39,353 nt of DNA from positions 1-39,353 of IMG/VR virus record IMGVR_UViG_3300028800_000191. One strand, given 5' to 3'. This DNA comes from a virus. Shown in pieces: positions 5,652 to 13,184 of this stretch. A program made the position numbers and the translations under genes. Within the stretch, counting starts at the first letter, position 1. Each line of letters begins with the position of its first letter. The notes beneath the pieces were generated by a model. It did no database searches, was not told the DNA's origin, and saw nothing but the letters and a program-made list of their open reading frames with translations.

Positions 5652-8010
5652 CTGGGCACAAGAAATCCTATGGAGAGAACAACATGAGTGCAATATCATC
5701 CTTAAAGCTCGTCAGCTCGGAATCACAACATACGGATGTATTTTCCAACTCGACAAAGTACTCTGGGAAGAAAATATTCAAGCAGGAATTATCGCGCATA
5801 CTCTCGATGATGCGTCTAATCTCTTCAAAGACAAGCTTAAATACGCATTTGATCAGTTACATCCCAATATTCGGAAGCTATTCAAACTCGTGGGTGATTC
5901 AGCCAAAGAACTTAGCTTCTCGCATGGTAGCACAATTCGTGTCGGTACATCTCTTCGTTCATCGACTCTTCAATACCTTCATATTAGCGAATTCGGAAAG
6001 ATATGTGCCAAGTATCCAGAGAGAGCGCGTGAGATCATTACAGGATCTCTAAACACGGTTCATGCAGGCCAGCATATTACTATTGAATCTACAGCAGAAG
6101 GAAAAGAAGGCCCATTTTATAATATGTGCCAGGATTCGATGATTAATCCACCTAAATCACCGATGGATTTTAAATTCTTTTTCTTTCCCTGGTGGCAACA
6201 TCCTGAATATTCACAGGGCGTTCAAGTTGAGCTATCGACAGACCTTAAAGAATATTTCAATAAACTGCATTTAGATGGAATCAAGTTAACTGATCCTCAA
6301 AAATGGTGGTATGCGAACAAATATAAAATACAAAAAGATGATATGTTTCGCGAGTTCCCGTCGAAGCCTGAAGAGGCTTTTTCAGCTTCGCAGGAGGGAT
6401 ATTGGTATGCCACTCCTATCAAGGAGATATATGATAGCGGTAGGTGCACTAATATTGCATATGATCGCGGATTGCCTGTACATACTGCATGGGATCTTGG
6501 ACAAAGCGATTATATGGCTATCTGGTTTTTCCAGATAAATAGATCGGATGACATAAATATTATCGATTATTGGCAGAAGAATAATACGCCATTGGATCAA
6601 GTCTCTATCCTGTTAAAAAATAAGGGATATAATTATGGAACTCACATTTGGCCTCATGATGCTAACGCACGCGATCGTGGTGGTATTACTTTTGTTCAGC
6701 AAGCAAGACCGCTGGGACTTACTGGTATTGTGCTTGAGCCTCATTCTTTTATACAGGGTGTTAACCTTGTGAAAACTACTCTTAGCAAATGCTGGTTCGA
6801 TAAGACAAAGTGCGCTGAGGGTTTGAGAATGCTTGAAAATTACAAAAAGAAATGGTCTACTTCCTTCGGTGGGTGGACTGCCGATCCAGTTCACGATGAG
6901 AGCAGTCATGGTTGTTTTATTGGAACAACTTTAATAGACACTCTCGAAGGCAAAAAGCGAATTGATTCTATAAAGAAAGGCGATCAAGTTTTAACAGCAG
7001 TAGGATATAAAAAAGTTACTGATACGTTTGAATATGATGCGCAAGACTTTGTTTATGTAAAAACATCTTCTTCTAGTTTCATATGCACTGGTAACCACAA
7101 GATTTTTACAGAAAAAGGTCTTGAAAGTTCGGATTCATTGAGATATAATGATGCGTTATTTCACAGAAGAGATTTTAGCGCATGCAGAGTGATATTTGGA
7201 TACCATGGAAAGGGGAAAAACTTAGGGTTCAGGGACTATTTCTCATCAATGAAGATAGAGAGATTATCTATTTCAACGGATATAGATATAAATGGGACGG
7301 AAATTACTACCGAAAAGCTGTTAGCAATTGCAGCCCATTCTCCACGCTTCAGAGAGCTGTATGGGCTTATCATTTCGGGGAAATTGGCGAAGGATATCAT
7401 GTTCATCATCGAGACGAAAACAAAAGAAACAATAATATTGAGAATCTTGAAAGAATCGAAATTTCTGCTCACATGCGATTACATTTTACTGAAGAGAAAC
7501 GTAATAATTCTAGGGAAACCATTAAGATCGCTATGCTGCAAGCTAAAGTTTGGCATGCGTCTGAAGAAGGCATGGAATGGCATAGAAAACACGGCAAAAA
7601 AACTTTTAAAAACAAAATTTGGTTTGAAAAATCTTGTGATCAATGCTCAGGAAAATATAAAACTCCATGGGATCATGCCAGATTTTGTTCAAATAAATGC
7701 AAAACAAGAAACAGATATATTTCAGGAATCGACAATGAATCTAGAAAATGCAAAATATGCGACTCAGAATTCGTTTGCAACAGATTCCTTCTTAAGCGAA
7801 CGTGTAGTAAAAGTTGTCATGTCTCGCTCACCAACTACACTAAAAGTTTACGATCTTGAAGTTGAAGGAGACCATTGCTACTTTGCAAATGATATTCTCG
7901 TAAGCAATAGCGATGCATTTAGATATCTTTGTGCGGGTATTAAACGAGCAATTTCTACTGATGGATCTCTAGAAGGAGATTTCAGTGCGCTGCGCAAATA
8001 TTGGGGTTAA
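5518..8010 (+). CDS. terL: Terminase large subunit interrupted by an intein
   Basis: An 830-residue precursor. After removal of a 332-residue intein (residues 466-797) the enzyme would be 498 residues, a normal size. The ATPase half shows a Walker A-like 'LKARQLGITT' (62-71), Walker B 'LQYLHISEF' (151-159) and coupling motif 'STAEG' (191-195). The RNase H-like nuclease has Asp326 in 'AWDLGQSD', Asp381 in 'WPHDANARD', and the last acidic residue Asp799 in 'SDAFRYL' just after the intein. AAAGAGG upstream supports ATG 5518. The enzyme packages DNA into proheads through the portal. Splicing is required to rebuild the nuclease site because the intein lies between 'SHG' and 'SDAFRY'. Confidence 0.93.
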   Translation: MQLDKLSKKFPQNHELMLLKDPLWRLNNLYWIKNSEGKRQKFQLNWAQEILWREQHECNIILKARQLGITTYGCIFQLDKVLWEENIQAGIIAHTLDDASNLFKDKLKYAFDQLHPNIRKLFKLVGDSAKELSFSHGSTIRVGTSLRSSTLQYLHISEFGKICAKYPERAREIITGSLNTVHAGQHITIESTAEGKEGPFYNMCQDSMINPPKSPMDFKFFFFPWWQHPEYSQGVQVELSTDLKEYFNKLHLDGIKLTDPQKWWYANKYKIQKDDMFREFPSKPEEAFSASQEGYWYATPIKEIYDSGRCTNIAYDRGLPVHTAWDLGQSDYMAIWFFQINRSDDINIIDYWQKNNTPLDQVSILLKNKGYNYGTHIWPHDANARDRGGITFVQQARPLGLTGIVLEPHSFIQGVNLVKTTLSKCWFDKTKCAEGLRMLENYKKKWSTSFGGWTADPVHDESSHGCFIGTTLIDTLEGKKRIDSIKKGDQVLTAVGYKKVTDTFEYDAQDFVYVKTSSSSFICTGNHKIFTEKGLESSDSLRYNDALFHRRDFSACRVIFGYHGKGKNLGFRDYFSSMKIERLSISTDIDINGTEITTEKLLAIAAHSPRFRELYGLIISGKLAKDIMFIIETKTKETIILRILKESKFLLTCDYILLKRNVIILGKPLRSLCCKLKFGMRLKKAWNGIENTAKKLLKTKFGLKNLVINAQENIKLHGIMPDFVQINAKQETDIFQESTMNLENAKYATQNSFATDSFLSERVVKVVMSRSPTTLKVYDLEVEGDHCYFANDILVSNSDAFRYLCAGIKRAISTDGSLEGDFSALRKYWG
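6913..7908 (+). mobile_element. Intein in terL
   Basis: In-frame insertion of 332 codons, from Cys466 to Asn797 of the precursor. Block A is 'CFIGTTLIDTLEGKKRIDS' with Cys1, block B is 'CTGNHKIF' with the catalytic His527, block F is 'VYDLEVEGDHCYFAND' and block G ends 'ILVSN' followed by Ser+1. The penultimate residue is Ser instead of the usual His. The central part (about residues 551-770) shows no endonuclease motif in this frame; an HNH endonuclease is encoded there in a different frame. The site, next to the last catalytic Asp of the terminase nuclease, is a typical conserved intein target. Confidence 0.93.
7182..7859 (+). CDS. HNH homing endonuclease nested out of frame in the terL intein
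   Basis: A 225-residue protein lying wholly within the intein but in another reading frame. Residues 55-101 carry a classic HNH_3-type core: 'LQRAVWAYHFGEIGEGYHVHH', 'DENKRNNNIENLE' and His97 in 'SAHMRLHF'. The C-terminal part has two Cys clusters, C152/C155/C169/C173 and C190/C193/C208/C212, likely zinc fingers for target binding. A frame stop TAG lies two codons before the ATG, so it is not a simple extension of an upstream frame. AGAAGAGA about nine bases upstream could serve as ribosome site. It would cut intein-less terL alleles and drive intein homing. The stop falls inside the sequence coding intein block F. Confidence 0.88.
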   Translation: MQSDIWIPWKGEKLRVQGLFLINEDREIIYFNGYRYKWDGNYYRKAVSNCSPFSTLQRAVWAYHFGEIGEGYHVHHRDENKRNNNIENLERIEISAHMRLHFTEEKRNNSRETIKIAMLQAKVWHASEEGMEWHRKHGKKTFKNKIWFEKSCDQCSGKYKTPWDHARFCSNKCKTRNRYISGIDNESRKCKICDSEFVCNRFLLKRTCSKSCHVSLTNYTKSLRS

Positions 8011-8039
8011 ATGAGCCTAAATAATGGAATATAAAAAAT

Positions 8040-8312
8040 ATGAAAATTATACCAACTAGTGGCAGACTTGTTCTGCAAAAGATTAAAGAAGAAGAAAAAC
8101 CCCAGGGGCTTGTTATTGTACCTAACTCTGCGCCCGTTCAAGCCAAATATAAGATCGTTGCTGCTCCAGCGTTCTATATTGATACTGGCATGCGTTTAAA
8201 TGTAGGTGATGTCGTATACATCGACAAGTACAAGGCTATGGAGATAACAAAAGATGGCTCTAGTTATCTGGTTATTAAAGAAGAAGATGTTATTGCCTAT
8301 GAGGCGGGGTGA
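8040..8312 (+). CDS. GroES-like (Cpn10) cochaperonin
   Basis: A 90-residue protein of the usual GroES length. It starts 'IPTSGRLVLQKIKEEEKPQGLVIVPNS' (the Cpn10 first strand and mobile-loop-containing region) and ends 'VVYIDKYKAMEITKDGSSYLVIKEEDVIAYE', matching the GroES C-terminal barrel strands. Phage GroES homologues such as T4 gp31 replace or assist the host cochaperonin in folding the capsid protein on host GroEL. No GroEL is encoded here. The mobile loop between residues 22 and 36 is short and atypical. It sits 30 bases after terL and ends right at the methyltransferase start. Confidence 0.82.
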   Translation: MKIIPTSGRLVLQKIKEEEKPQGLVIVPNSAPVQAKYKIVAAPAFYIDTGMRLNVGDVVYIDKYKAMEITKDGSSYLVIKEEDVIAYEAG

Positions 8313-9149
8313 ATGTTAAATGGTTTGGATTTATTTAGCGGAATCGGAGGAATCTCAGTCGCACTTAAAGAATGGGTCAGACCAGTCGCCTATTGCGAGA
8401 TCGACCCCTATTGTCAAGGAGTACTCATCACCGATATGGAAAGAGGTAGATTGTGCAGTTCACCCATTTGGGATGATGTCAAAACGCTTCATAGATCACA
8501 TATCGGATCTATGCCCATCGATATCATTTACGGGGGCTTTCCATGCCAGGATATCAGCGTTGCGGGTCGTGGAAGGGGTCTGGAGGGGGAGCGAAGCGGT
8601 CTATTTTTCGAGATCGTGCGCTTGGCCAAAGAAATCAAGCCCAAGTTCTTATTCCTTGAAAACGTCCCAGCAATCACCTCAAGAGGAGGACTTCAAGTCG
8701 TTAGAGAAATTACCGAAATGGGGTATGATTGTAGATGGTGTGTTATATCCGCTGCATCAATTGGAGCACTACACCGTCGCGAAAGGTGGTTCTTGCTTGC
8801 CAAGTCCAGCGGCAAGGGACTGGAAGGACACAGGGACGGAACCGAGCGCTCAAGCGAGAAAGAGTCCATGCCTTCCAGCGTTCATGAATATGATGTTTCC
8901 AACTCCCCAAGCTTGCGATGCAACCAAGGGTCCAGCGAAGGAATATATACCGAACGGCAGACAAGCAAGCATGCGGAATCTACCAACAATAGCAGCCAAG
9001 TTCTCAACTACTGGCAAAATACTGAACCCCCAGTTTGTGGAGTGGCTCATGGAGTACCCAATCGGGTGGACAGAATTAGAGCACTGGGCAATGCGGTGGT
9101 TCCAAGCCAAGCGAAAAAAGCGTTCAAAATCTTAATGGGGCTTACATGA
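8313..9149 (+). CDS. C5-cytosine DNA methyltransferase
   Basis: A 278-residue enzyme that transfers methyl from SAM to C5 of cytosine. Motif I 'DLFSGIGG' (6-13), motif IV 'GGFPCQD' with catalytic Cys78, motif VI 'ENV' (116-118), motif VIII-like 'GALHRRERWF' (151-160) and motif X 'RALGNAVVPSQ' near residue 255 are all present. Between about residue 163 and 235 the expected target-recognition domain is replaced by a short Ser/polar-rich stretch. A second frame is open along almost the whole gene (8320-9135). No cognate restriction enzyme is adjacent, so it is probably an orphan enzyme masking the phage genome. GGGGTGA precedes ATG 8313; the stop overlaps the next start (ATGA). Confidence 0.9.
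   Translation: MLNGLDLFSGIGGISVALKEWVRPVAYCEIDPYCQGVLITDMERGRLCSSPIWDDVKTLHRSHIGSMPIDIIYGGFPCQDISVAGRGRGLEGERSGLFFEIVRLAKEIKPKFLFLENVPAITSRGGLQVVREITEMGYDCRWCVISAASIGALHRRERWFLLAKSSGKGLEGHRDGTERSSEKESMPSSVHEYDVSNSPSLRCNQGSSEGIYTERQTSKHAESTNNSSQVLNYWQNTEPPVCGVAHGVPNRVDRIRALGNAVVPSQAKKAFKILMGLT
8320..9135 (+). CDS. Overlapping second-frame protein within the methyltransferase gene
   Basis: A 271-codon frame with ATG seven bases after that of the methyltransferase, running almost to its end with no stop. Its C-terminal half contains 'CLPSPAARDWKDTGTEPS', 'MFPTPQACDATKGPA' and 'LNPQFVEWLMEYPIGWTELE', a pattern I recognise from many annotated phage proteins ('LPTPxAxDxK ... LNPxWVEWLMGFPxGWT'). 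The region coding 'NPQFVEWLMEYPIGW' is the same DNA that codes the 'VPNRVDRIRALGN' part of the other frame. Either both products are made, or the second is a shadow preserved by constraint on the methyltransferase. No good ribosome site of its own; coupling to the first start is possible. Function unknown. Confidence 0.45.
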   Translation: MVWIYLAESEESQSHLKNGSDQSPIARSTPIVKEYSSPIWKEVDCAVHPFGMMSKRFIDHISDLCPSISFTGAFHARISALRVVEGVWRGSEAVYFSRSCAWPKKSSPSSYSLKTSQQSPQEEDFKSLEKLPKWGMIVDGVLYPLHQLEHYTVAKGGSCLPSPAARDWKDTGTEPSAQARKSPCLPAFMNMMFPTPQACDATKGPAKEYIPNGRQASMRNLPTIAAKFSTTGKILNPQFVEWLMEYPIGWTELEHWAMRWFQAKRKKRSKS

Positions 9150-9340
9150 TCTGGAAGGACGCTATAAATACACCTCCTGAATGTCACTGCAAATGCGAGG
9201 TTCTATTGCCGCGTGAAGACGGCGACATAGACCAGTATGAGGCGGACTATGACATATTTATGAAGGTGTTCTTAATACCTACCCTTAGTACCGATAAAGA
9301 GGGCGTTCATACTCATGTCAGTCATTGGAGGGCTTTATGA
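9146..9340 (+). CDS. DUF551-like small protein
   Basis: A 64-residue protein. The order 'WKDAINTPPE' at the start, 'EVLLPRED' in the middle and 'VSHWRAL' at the end fits the DUF551 pattern (W-x-PP ... VL ... THWxPLP) common in phages and prophages; function unknown. It is coupled on both sides by ATGA overlaps, to the methyltransferase upstream and the phosphoesterase downstream. Confidence 0.7.
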   Translation: MIWKDAINTPPECHCKCEVLLPREDGDIDQYEADYDIFMKVFLIPTLSTDKEGVHTHVSHWRAL

Positions 9341-10032
9341 TAATAGATTGTATCTCCGACCTCCACGGAAATTATCCCACATTAGACGGCGGTGATCTGT
9401 TGATTGTCGCCGGGGATCTGACGGCTAGGGATACTCCCTATGAAAGATTAGAATTTTTGGAATGGTTAGCTAATCAAGAATACAAAAGAAAGATATTCAT
9501 TGCTGGTAATCATGATAATTCATTAATAAACCAATCATTTACAAAAACGCGAAATGATGGAGTGGATTATCTCTGCGACTCAGGCACTGAATTTGAGTAT
9601 GAGGAACCTGTCCGCAATCTATTTGATCCTAACGACGAATCGCTTTTCTTTAAGAAAAAGCTAAAGATCTGGGGCTCTCCTTGGACGCTTACATTCCCCG
9701 GCATCAATCCCAAATGCACTGCGTTCACTGGCGACGAGGAGCTATTGGCGAGCAAGTTTGCGCTGATCCCTGATGATGTGGACATTTTGATTACTCATGG
9801 GCCTCCTTTCACCATCTTAGATAAGACGAATAGAGGAGAACAAGTTGGCTCTATCAATCTCATGGCTCATCATTTAAAAAGATTGAGGCCTAGGTTGTTT
9901 GTCTTTGGGCATATTCATGAGGCCTATGGGCAAGAAGGACCGCATCAATGGAATAATACTAAATACGTAAACTGCTCTCACGTCAACGAGCATTATGAGC
10001 CGGTCAATAAGCCTATTAGGATTATATTATGA
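9337..10032 (+). CDS. Calcineurin-like metallophosphoesterase
   Basis: Start set at ATG 9337, overlapping the previous stop and preceded by GGAGGG; 231 residues. All metal-binding blocks are visible: 'SDLHG' (D8, H10), 'AGDLTA' (D27), 'GNHD' (N58, H59), 'ITHGPP' and 'FGHIHEAYG'. Enzymes of this superfamily use two metal ions to hydrolyse phosphomonoesters or phosphodiesters; the substrate cannot be read from sequence. This subtype (small, 'xxDTPYERLEFLEWLANQ') resembles stand-alone phosphoesterases found in both phages and cells. It is the last gene of the methyltransferase cluster. Confidence 0.88.
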   Translation: MIIDCISDLHGNYPTLDGGDLLIVAGDLTARDTPYERLEFLEWLANQEYKRKIFIAGNHDNSLINQSFTKTRNDGVDYLCDSGTEFEYEEPVRNLFDPNDESLFFKKKLKIWGSPWTLTFPGINPKCTAFTGDEELLASKFALIPDDVDILITHGPPFTILDKTNRGEQVGSINLMAHHLKRLRPRLFVFGHIHEAYGQEGPHQWNNTKYVNCSHVNEHYEPVNKPIRIIL

Positions 10033-10124
10033 CATCCAAGCGCATGCAAAGGCTTAAATAGATTGGATTGATTGGTTGTTTAAATGACAAAAATATTAAT
10101 TCTGAAAACTACAAGGATTTTATT

Positions 10125-10433
10125 ATGACTTTCACTGTTGAAGATTTTGACTCTATTCATACGCGCTTTGATGATATAGAAGGTATGATCACATCCGTTA
10201 AGTTTAACATTAATGATTTAAAGGAAAAGATAGAACTTAAATTATTTTCTGAAAAATTAGCAGAATATCAATCTCTTATAGAAGATCTTCATGCAAAAAC
10301 AATGGATTCAGAAAAACGCTTAAATAACATGATGCTTGAGTTAAAAGGCATTGTCGGTATGGCAAGAGGAGCACTTGAATCTAGTAAGAAGCTAGCTCTA
10401 CTCGATGAGATCCTGAAAAAAACTGAAATTTAA
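10125..10433 (+). CDS. Coiled-coil hypothetical protein
   Basis: I prefer ATG 10125 (AAGGA nine bases upstream; 102 residues) over a TTG 57 bases earlier. The sequence is almost entirely predicted helix with heptad-like repeats: 'FDSIHTRFDDIEGMITSVKFNINDLKEKIELK' and a second long helix to the end. No catalytic motif or membrane segment. It faces the leftward pair 10436-10889 tail to tail, only two bases apart. Confidence 0.55.
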   Translation: MTFTVEDFDSIHTRFDDIEGMITSVKFNINDLKEKIELKLFSEKLAEYQSLIEDLHAKTMDSEKRLNNMMLELKGIVGMARGALESSKKLALLDEILKKTEI

Positions 10434-10435
10434 AA

Positions 10436-10621
10436 TCATCTAGGATTAATAATCCTATTTATCTCTTTAATCTTTTTATCGGATAATGTTTTATCTGAAG
10501 GAGAACCTATCCCATATCCAATCATTATTCCTATTCCCATTGCAACAAAACAAATTAGTGCTCCTATTCCCATTGCAGCCATGCCTCTAAAAAACCAATC
10601 TCTGCCACTATCATTACACAT
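10436..10621 (-). CDS. Small membrane protein (leftward island)
   Basis: Leftward, 61 residues from ATG 10621, which has AAAGGA six bases upstream. Residues 12-40 (FFRGMAAMGIGALICFVAMGIGIMIGYGIG) form a Gly/Met-rich membrane segment followed by a charged tail. It overlaps the preceding leftward gene by eight bases. Function unknown; a toxin- or holin-like role cannot be excluded. Confidence 0.55.
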   Translation of the reverse strand: MCNDSGRDWFFRGMAAMGIGALICFVAMGIGIMIGYGIGSPSDKTLSDKKIKEINRIINPR

Positions 10622-10889
10622 CTTTAGTCCTTTCTTCAACTTTAGTTTCTAGGATAGAAATTCTTTCAGAAATCCTGGACAACATATAATCCATATCCTG
10701 ACGTTTCAATAAATCATATTTATCATTATAATATGGAGTACTAAATTTTAAATCATATTCTCTTATTTTTCTAATATCAAATTCAAGGCATTCTTTTATG
10801 TAATTTTGCCGTAGGTGTAAAACTATTGCCCATATGATCAATGCAATCTTAAACCCATGAGCACACCAAAAATTCCATATCGATTCCAT
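10614..10889 (-). CDS. Membrane-anchored coiled-coil protein (leftward island)
   Basis: A 91-residue leftward protein with AGGAG seven bases before its ATG. One membrane helix (residues 10-25, GFKIALIIWAIVLHL) is followed by a charged helix ending in 'DYMLSRISERISILETKVEERTK', a coiled-coil pattern. It resembles in plan the other leftward proteins at 23972-24142 and 28432-29119. Lying between rightward genes, it looks like an independently acquired accessory unit. Confidence 0.55.
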   Translation of the reverse strand: MESIWNFWCAHGFKIALIIWAIVLHLRQNYIKECLEFDIRKIREYDLKFSTPYYNDKYDLLKRQDMDYMLSRISERISILETKVEERTKDV

Positions 10890-10962
10890 TTATTAGCTCC
10901 TACTTAACGTTTGATTAAAACAATTTTCTTTAAAATTATGAGGATATTACATAGGTATATCC

Positions 10963-12987
10963 TTGAAAAACAGCGATCCACTTTTTTGGCCAGATACTAG
11001 CACTGACCAATCCATGCGCCAACAGATCAACAAGAACTATTCTGACTGCATAAATATTTTGCAAACACAATGGTATCAAGCTGATTTAGATCAGCGTTTC
11101 GTAATGGGTGATCAAGATCTCTGGGGCTTAATCTTCCCCGGAGTCGCAACATACCGTCGCAAAACATATAATTTCAACATAACAAATGGATTAATTCAAA
11201 CTCCCTCTGGTTTCCAGCGCAGAAATCGAAAGAGTTCAACTTGTATTAATGTTCTTAACGGTCTCGAGAAGACTGCCGCTCAAATGACGAAAGTTCTCTA
11301 CCATACGATCAATAAAAACGGCATTTATCAAAAATATAGCGATACATTTGAGAAAGGAGCACTAACCAAAGGCCTGGGTTTTCTATATACATATTTGGAT
11401 AAAACGGAAGACGTTGTGTCAGGAGATATTAAAAAAAAATATGTAGATATGGGAAGTTGTCTATTTGATCCCTACTTTAGACAGCATGACATGAGTGATT
11501 GCAGATTCTGGTGGACGAGACAATTTTTTGATAGAGAGGAAGCAGCCACACTTTATTCTGAATTCACTGATGAAATCCTTGCTCTTCCAAAGGGAACTTA
11601 TCGTGATGATAAATTTTATTACATGCCCGAGGTTTATCAGATCCAATTCCCCAATCTTGTCGCAATGGATGAATACTGGTATTTGACACATCGAGAAGGA
11701 ACTTTCTTAGTTGATAAGGAAACTGAGGAATGCCAGGAATGGACAGGCGATGAGGAACAATTAAGAGATGCTCTTAGATTAAAAGCTCCCGACGGCATCG
11801 AATTACGTAAGAAACTCGCGGTAGTCAAGCAACGTAGGCCTACCGTACGCAGAACTATCCTAACTAATGATCGCGTAATGGTAGATGAAGCAAACCCATT
11901 GGGCATTGATAAATACCCGGTGACCTGTTGCCTGGGATACTTCAACCCTGACACCCCATACTATGCCTATAAATTCCGTGGAATAGCTAGGGACTGTAGG
12001 GATGCCCAGTACTGTTTCAACCGTTTTCAAGTAAATGGTATGGATCAAGTCGAAGCGCAACAAAGTGGCGTTAAGATGGAAAAGGGGGCTCTAGTTACCC
12101 CTGATGATTCATTGAATCAAGGTAATGGAAGAGTTTTAGTCACTAAGCCCGGAATGTTTAATCTAGTAGAAAAACTCCATATCGACCCTCCATCTCCAGT
12201 ATTTCTTCAAATGGTTGATACGCTAAAGCATTACATGATGGAAATTGCTGGGGTTACTCCAGAAATGATGGGCCAAGAAATTGATGACAAAGCGGGCATT
12301 ATCACAATGATTCGCCAAGCTGCATCGGTTACGCGTTTACAAACGCTATTCGACAACTTCGATGAGTTCCAGAGATTGGATGGAGATTTAACTATTGAAA
12401 TCGTTCAGAAGAATTTCACATCCGCAAAAATTCGTCAGATTATCGGAGAAGATCCAACGCCTGAGTTCGAAAGCAAACTATTCTTCAAATACGGGTGCAA
12501 GGTTGCGACAGGAGTCCTTACAGAGACACAACAGCAGTTAGAAGCTCAACAGCTCTTATACGCAAAGGAAATGGGTGCTCCGATCGATTGGTCAGATATC
12601 CTTCCAAAAATGAATATTCAAGATAAAGACGATCTATTTAAGAGAATCAAAGAAAGAGAAGAGTCTGCCGCTCAACAGCAACAACAAATGGCACAACTAC
12701 AGATGCAGCAGTTGCAGGTTGATAATAAGACAAAAATTGCTTATGCAGAACAGAAAGAAGCTTTAGCTATGCAGCAGATTTCTAAGATAGAGCAAGACAA
12801 AGCAATAGGTGCTGAGAGATTGGAAAGAGCTGAAGAAGAAAAAACAGCAGGACTTCTAAACGTTATCAAAGCATTAAAAGAACTTCAGTCGATTGATCTC
12901 CAGAATTTGGAGCATTCGGTGAATATCCTCCACAGTTTATCTGGGGAGACAAATCAACAAAACAAACAGCCACAGAGGGCTATATGA
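10963..12987 (+). CDS. Portal protein (P22-type)
   Basis: A 674-residue protein beginning at TTG 10963; an in-frame stop at 10939 leaves no ATG upstream, and AGG lies seven bases before the TTG. 'NFNITNGLIQTPSGFQRRNRKS' (about 75-95), 'KGALTKGLGFLYTYLD' and 'DPYFRQHDMSDCRFWWTRQFFDREEAA' are characteristic of P22-like portals. Residues about 560-640 are Gln-rich and coiled-coil (QQQQQMAQLQMQQLQV), as expected of the barrel or C-terminal extension. Portals form dodecameric rings at one capsid vertex, dock the terminase and later hold the tail. It opens the head-gene block. Confidence 0.9.
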   Translation: MKNSDPLFWPDTSTDQSMRQQINKNYSDCINILQTQWYQADLDQRFVMGDQDLWGLIFPGVATYRRKTYNFNITNGLIQTPSGFQRRNRKSSTCINVLNGLEKTAAQMTKVLYHTINKNGIYQKYSDTFEKGALTKGLGFLYTYLDKTEDVVSGDIKKKYVDMGSCLFDPYFRQHDMSDCRFWWTRQFFDREEAATLYSEFTDEILALPKGTYRDDKFYYMPEVYQIQFPNLVAMDEYWYLTHREGTFLVDKETEECQEWTGDEEQLRDALRLKAPDGIELRKKLAVVKQRRPTVRRTILTNDRVMVDEANPLGIDKYPVTCCLGYFNPDTPYYAYKFRGIARDCRDAQYCFNRFQVNGMDQVEAQQSGVKMEKGALVTPDDSLNQGNGRVLVTKPGMFNLVEKLHIDPPSPVFLQMVDTLKHYMMEIAGVTPEMMGQEIDDKAGIITMIRQAASVTRLQTLFDNFDEFQRLDGDLTIEIVQKNFTSAKIRQIIGEDPTPEFESKLFFKYGCKVATGVLTETQQQLEAQQLLYAKEMGAPIDWSDILPKMNIQDKDDLFKRIKEREESAAQQQQQMAQLQMQQLQVDNKTKIAYAEQKEALAMQQISKIEQDKAIGAERLERAEEEKTAGLLNVIKALKELQSIDLQNLEHSVNILHSLSGETNQQNKQPQRAI

Positions 12988-13184
12988 AAGAGAAAATGGG
13001 TTTTAAGAAAGGTTACACCCAGGGCGATATGTCTCCTAAGGTAGAAGACTATCAAGCACCTGTTAGCGAATTCGCAGAACGTGGATTTAGCAAAACAACC
13101 GAATATGTTGAACGCCAAGACAAATTCCGTCATAAGGAAGCTAAAGAATTGGAAAGTCAAAAATATATGGGACGCTATTCTTAA
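12984..13184 (+). CDS. Small hypothetical protein after portal
   Basis: A 66-residue, highly charged protein whose ATG overlaps the portal stop (ATGA). 'FKKGYTQGDMSPKVEDYQAP' and 'EYVERQDKFRHKEAKELESQK' are mostly polar, with helical C-terminal half. No family recognised; coupled expression with the portal suggests a virion or assembly role. Confidence 0.55.
   Translation: MKEKMGFKKGYTQGDMSPKVEDYQAPVSEFAERGFSKTTEYVERQDKFRHKEAKELESQKYMGRYS

Noticed and set aside
5684-6909. Other-frame ORFs inside the terL ATPase/nuclease region (for example 5684-6052 and 6613-6909)
   Set aside because: No patterned sequence, no ribosome sites, and fully covered by well-conserved terminase motifs.
7160-7200. 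Programmed frameshift joining the intein N-terminal frame to the HNH frame
   Set aside because: A TAG stop lies in the HNH frame two codons before its ATG and no slippery heptamer is visible there; the HNH stop also lies inside block F rather than leading back to the terL frame. Independent initiation at the ATG is simpler.
6913-7908. Group I intron in terL
   Set aside because: The insertion is an open frame with clear protein-splicing motifs at both ends, and terL reads through without a break.
10068-10124. N-terminal extension of the coiled-coil protein from a TTG codon
   Set aside because: The ATG at 10125 has a well-spaced AAGGA while the TTG has none.
11461-12063. Minus-strand open frames within the portal gene
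   Set aside because: Short, overlapping a strongly recognised gene, and without family patterns.
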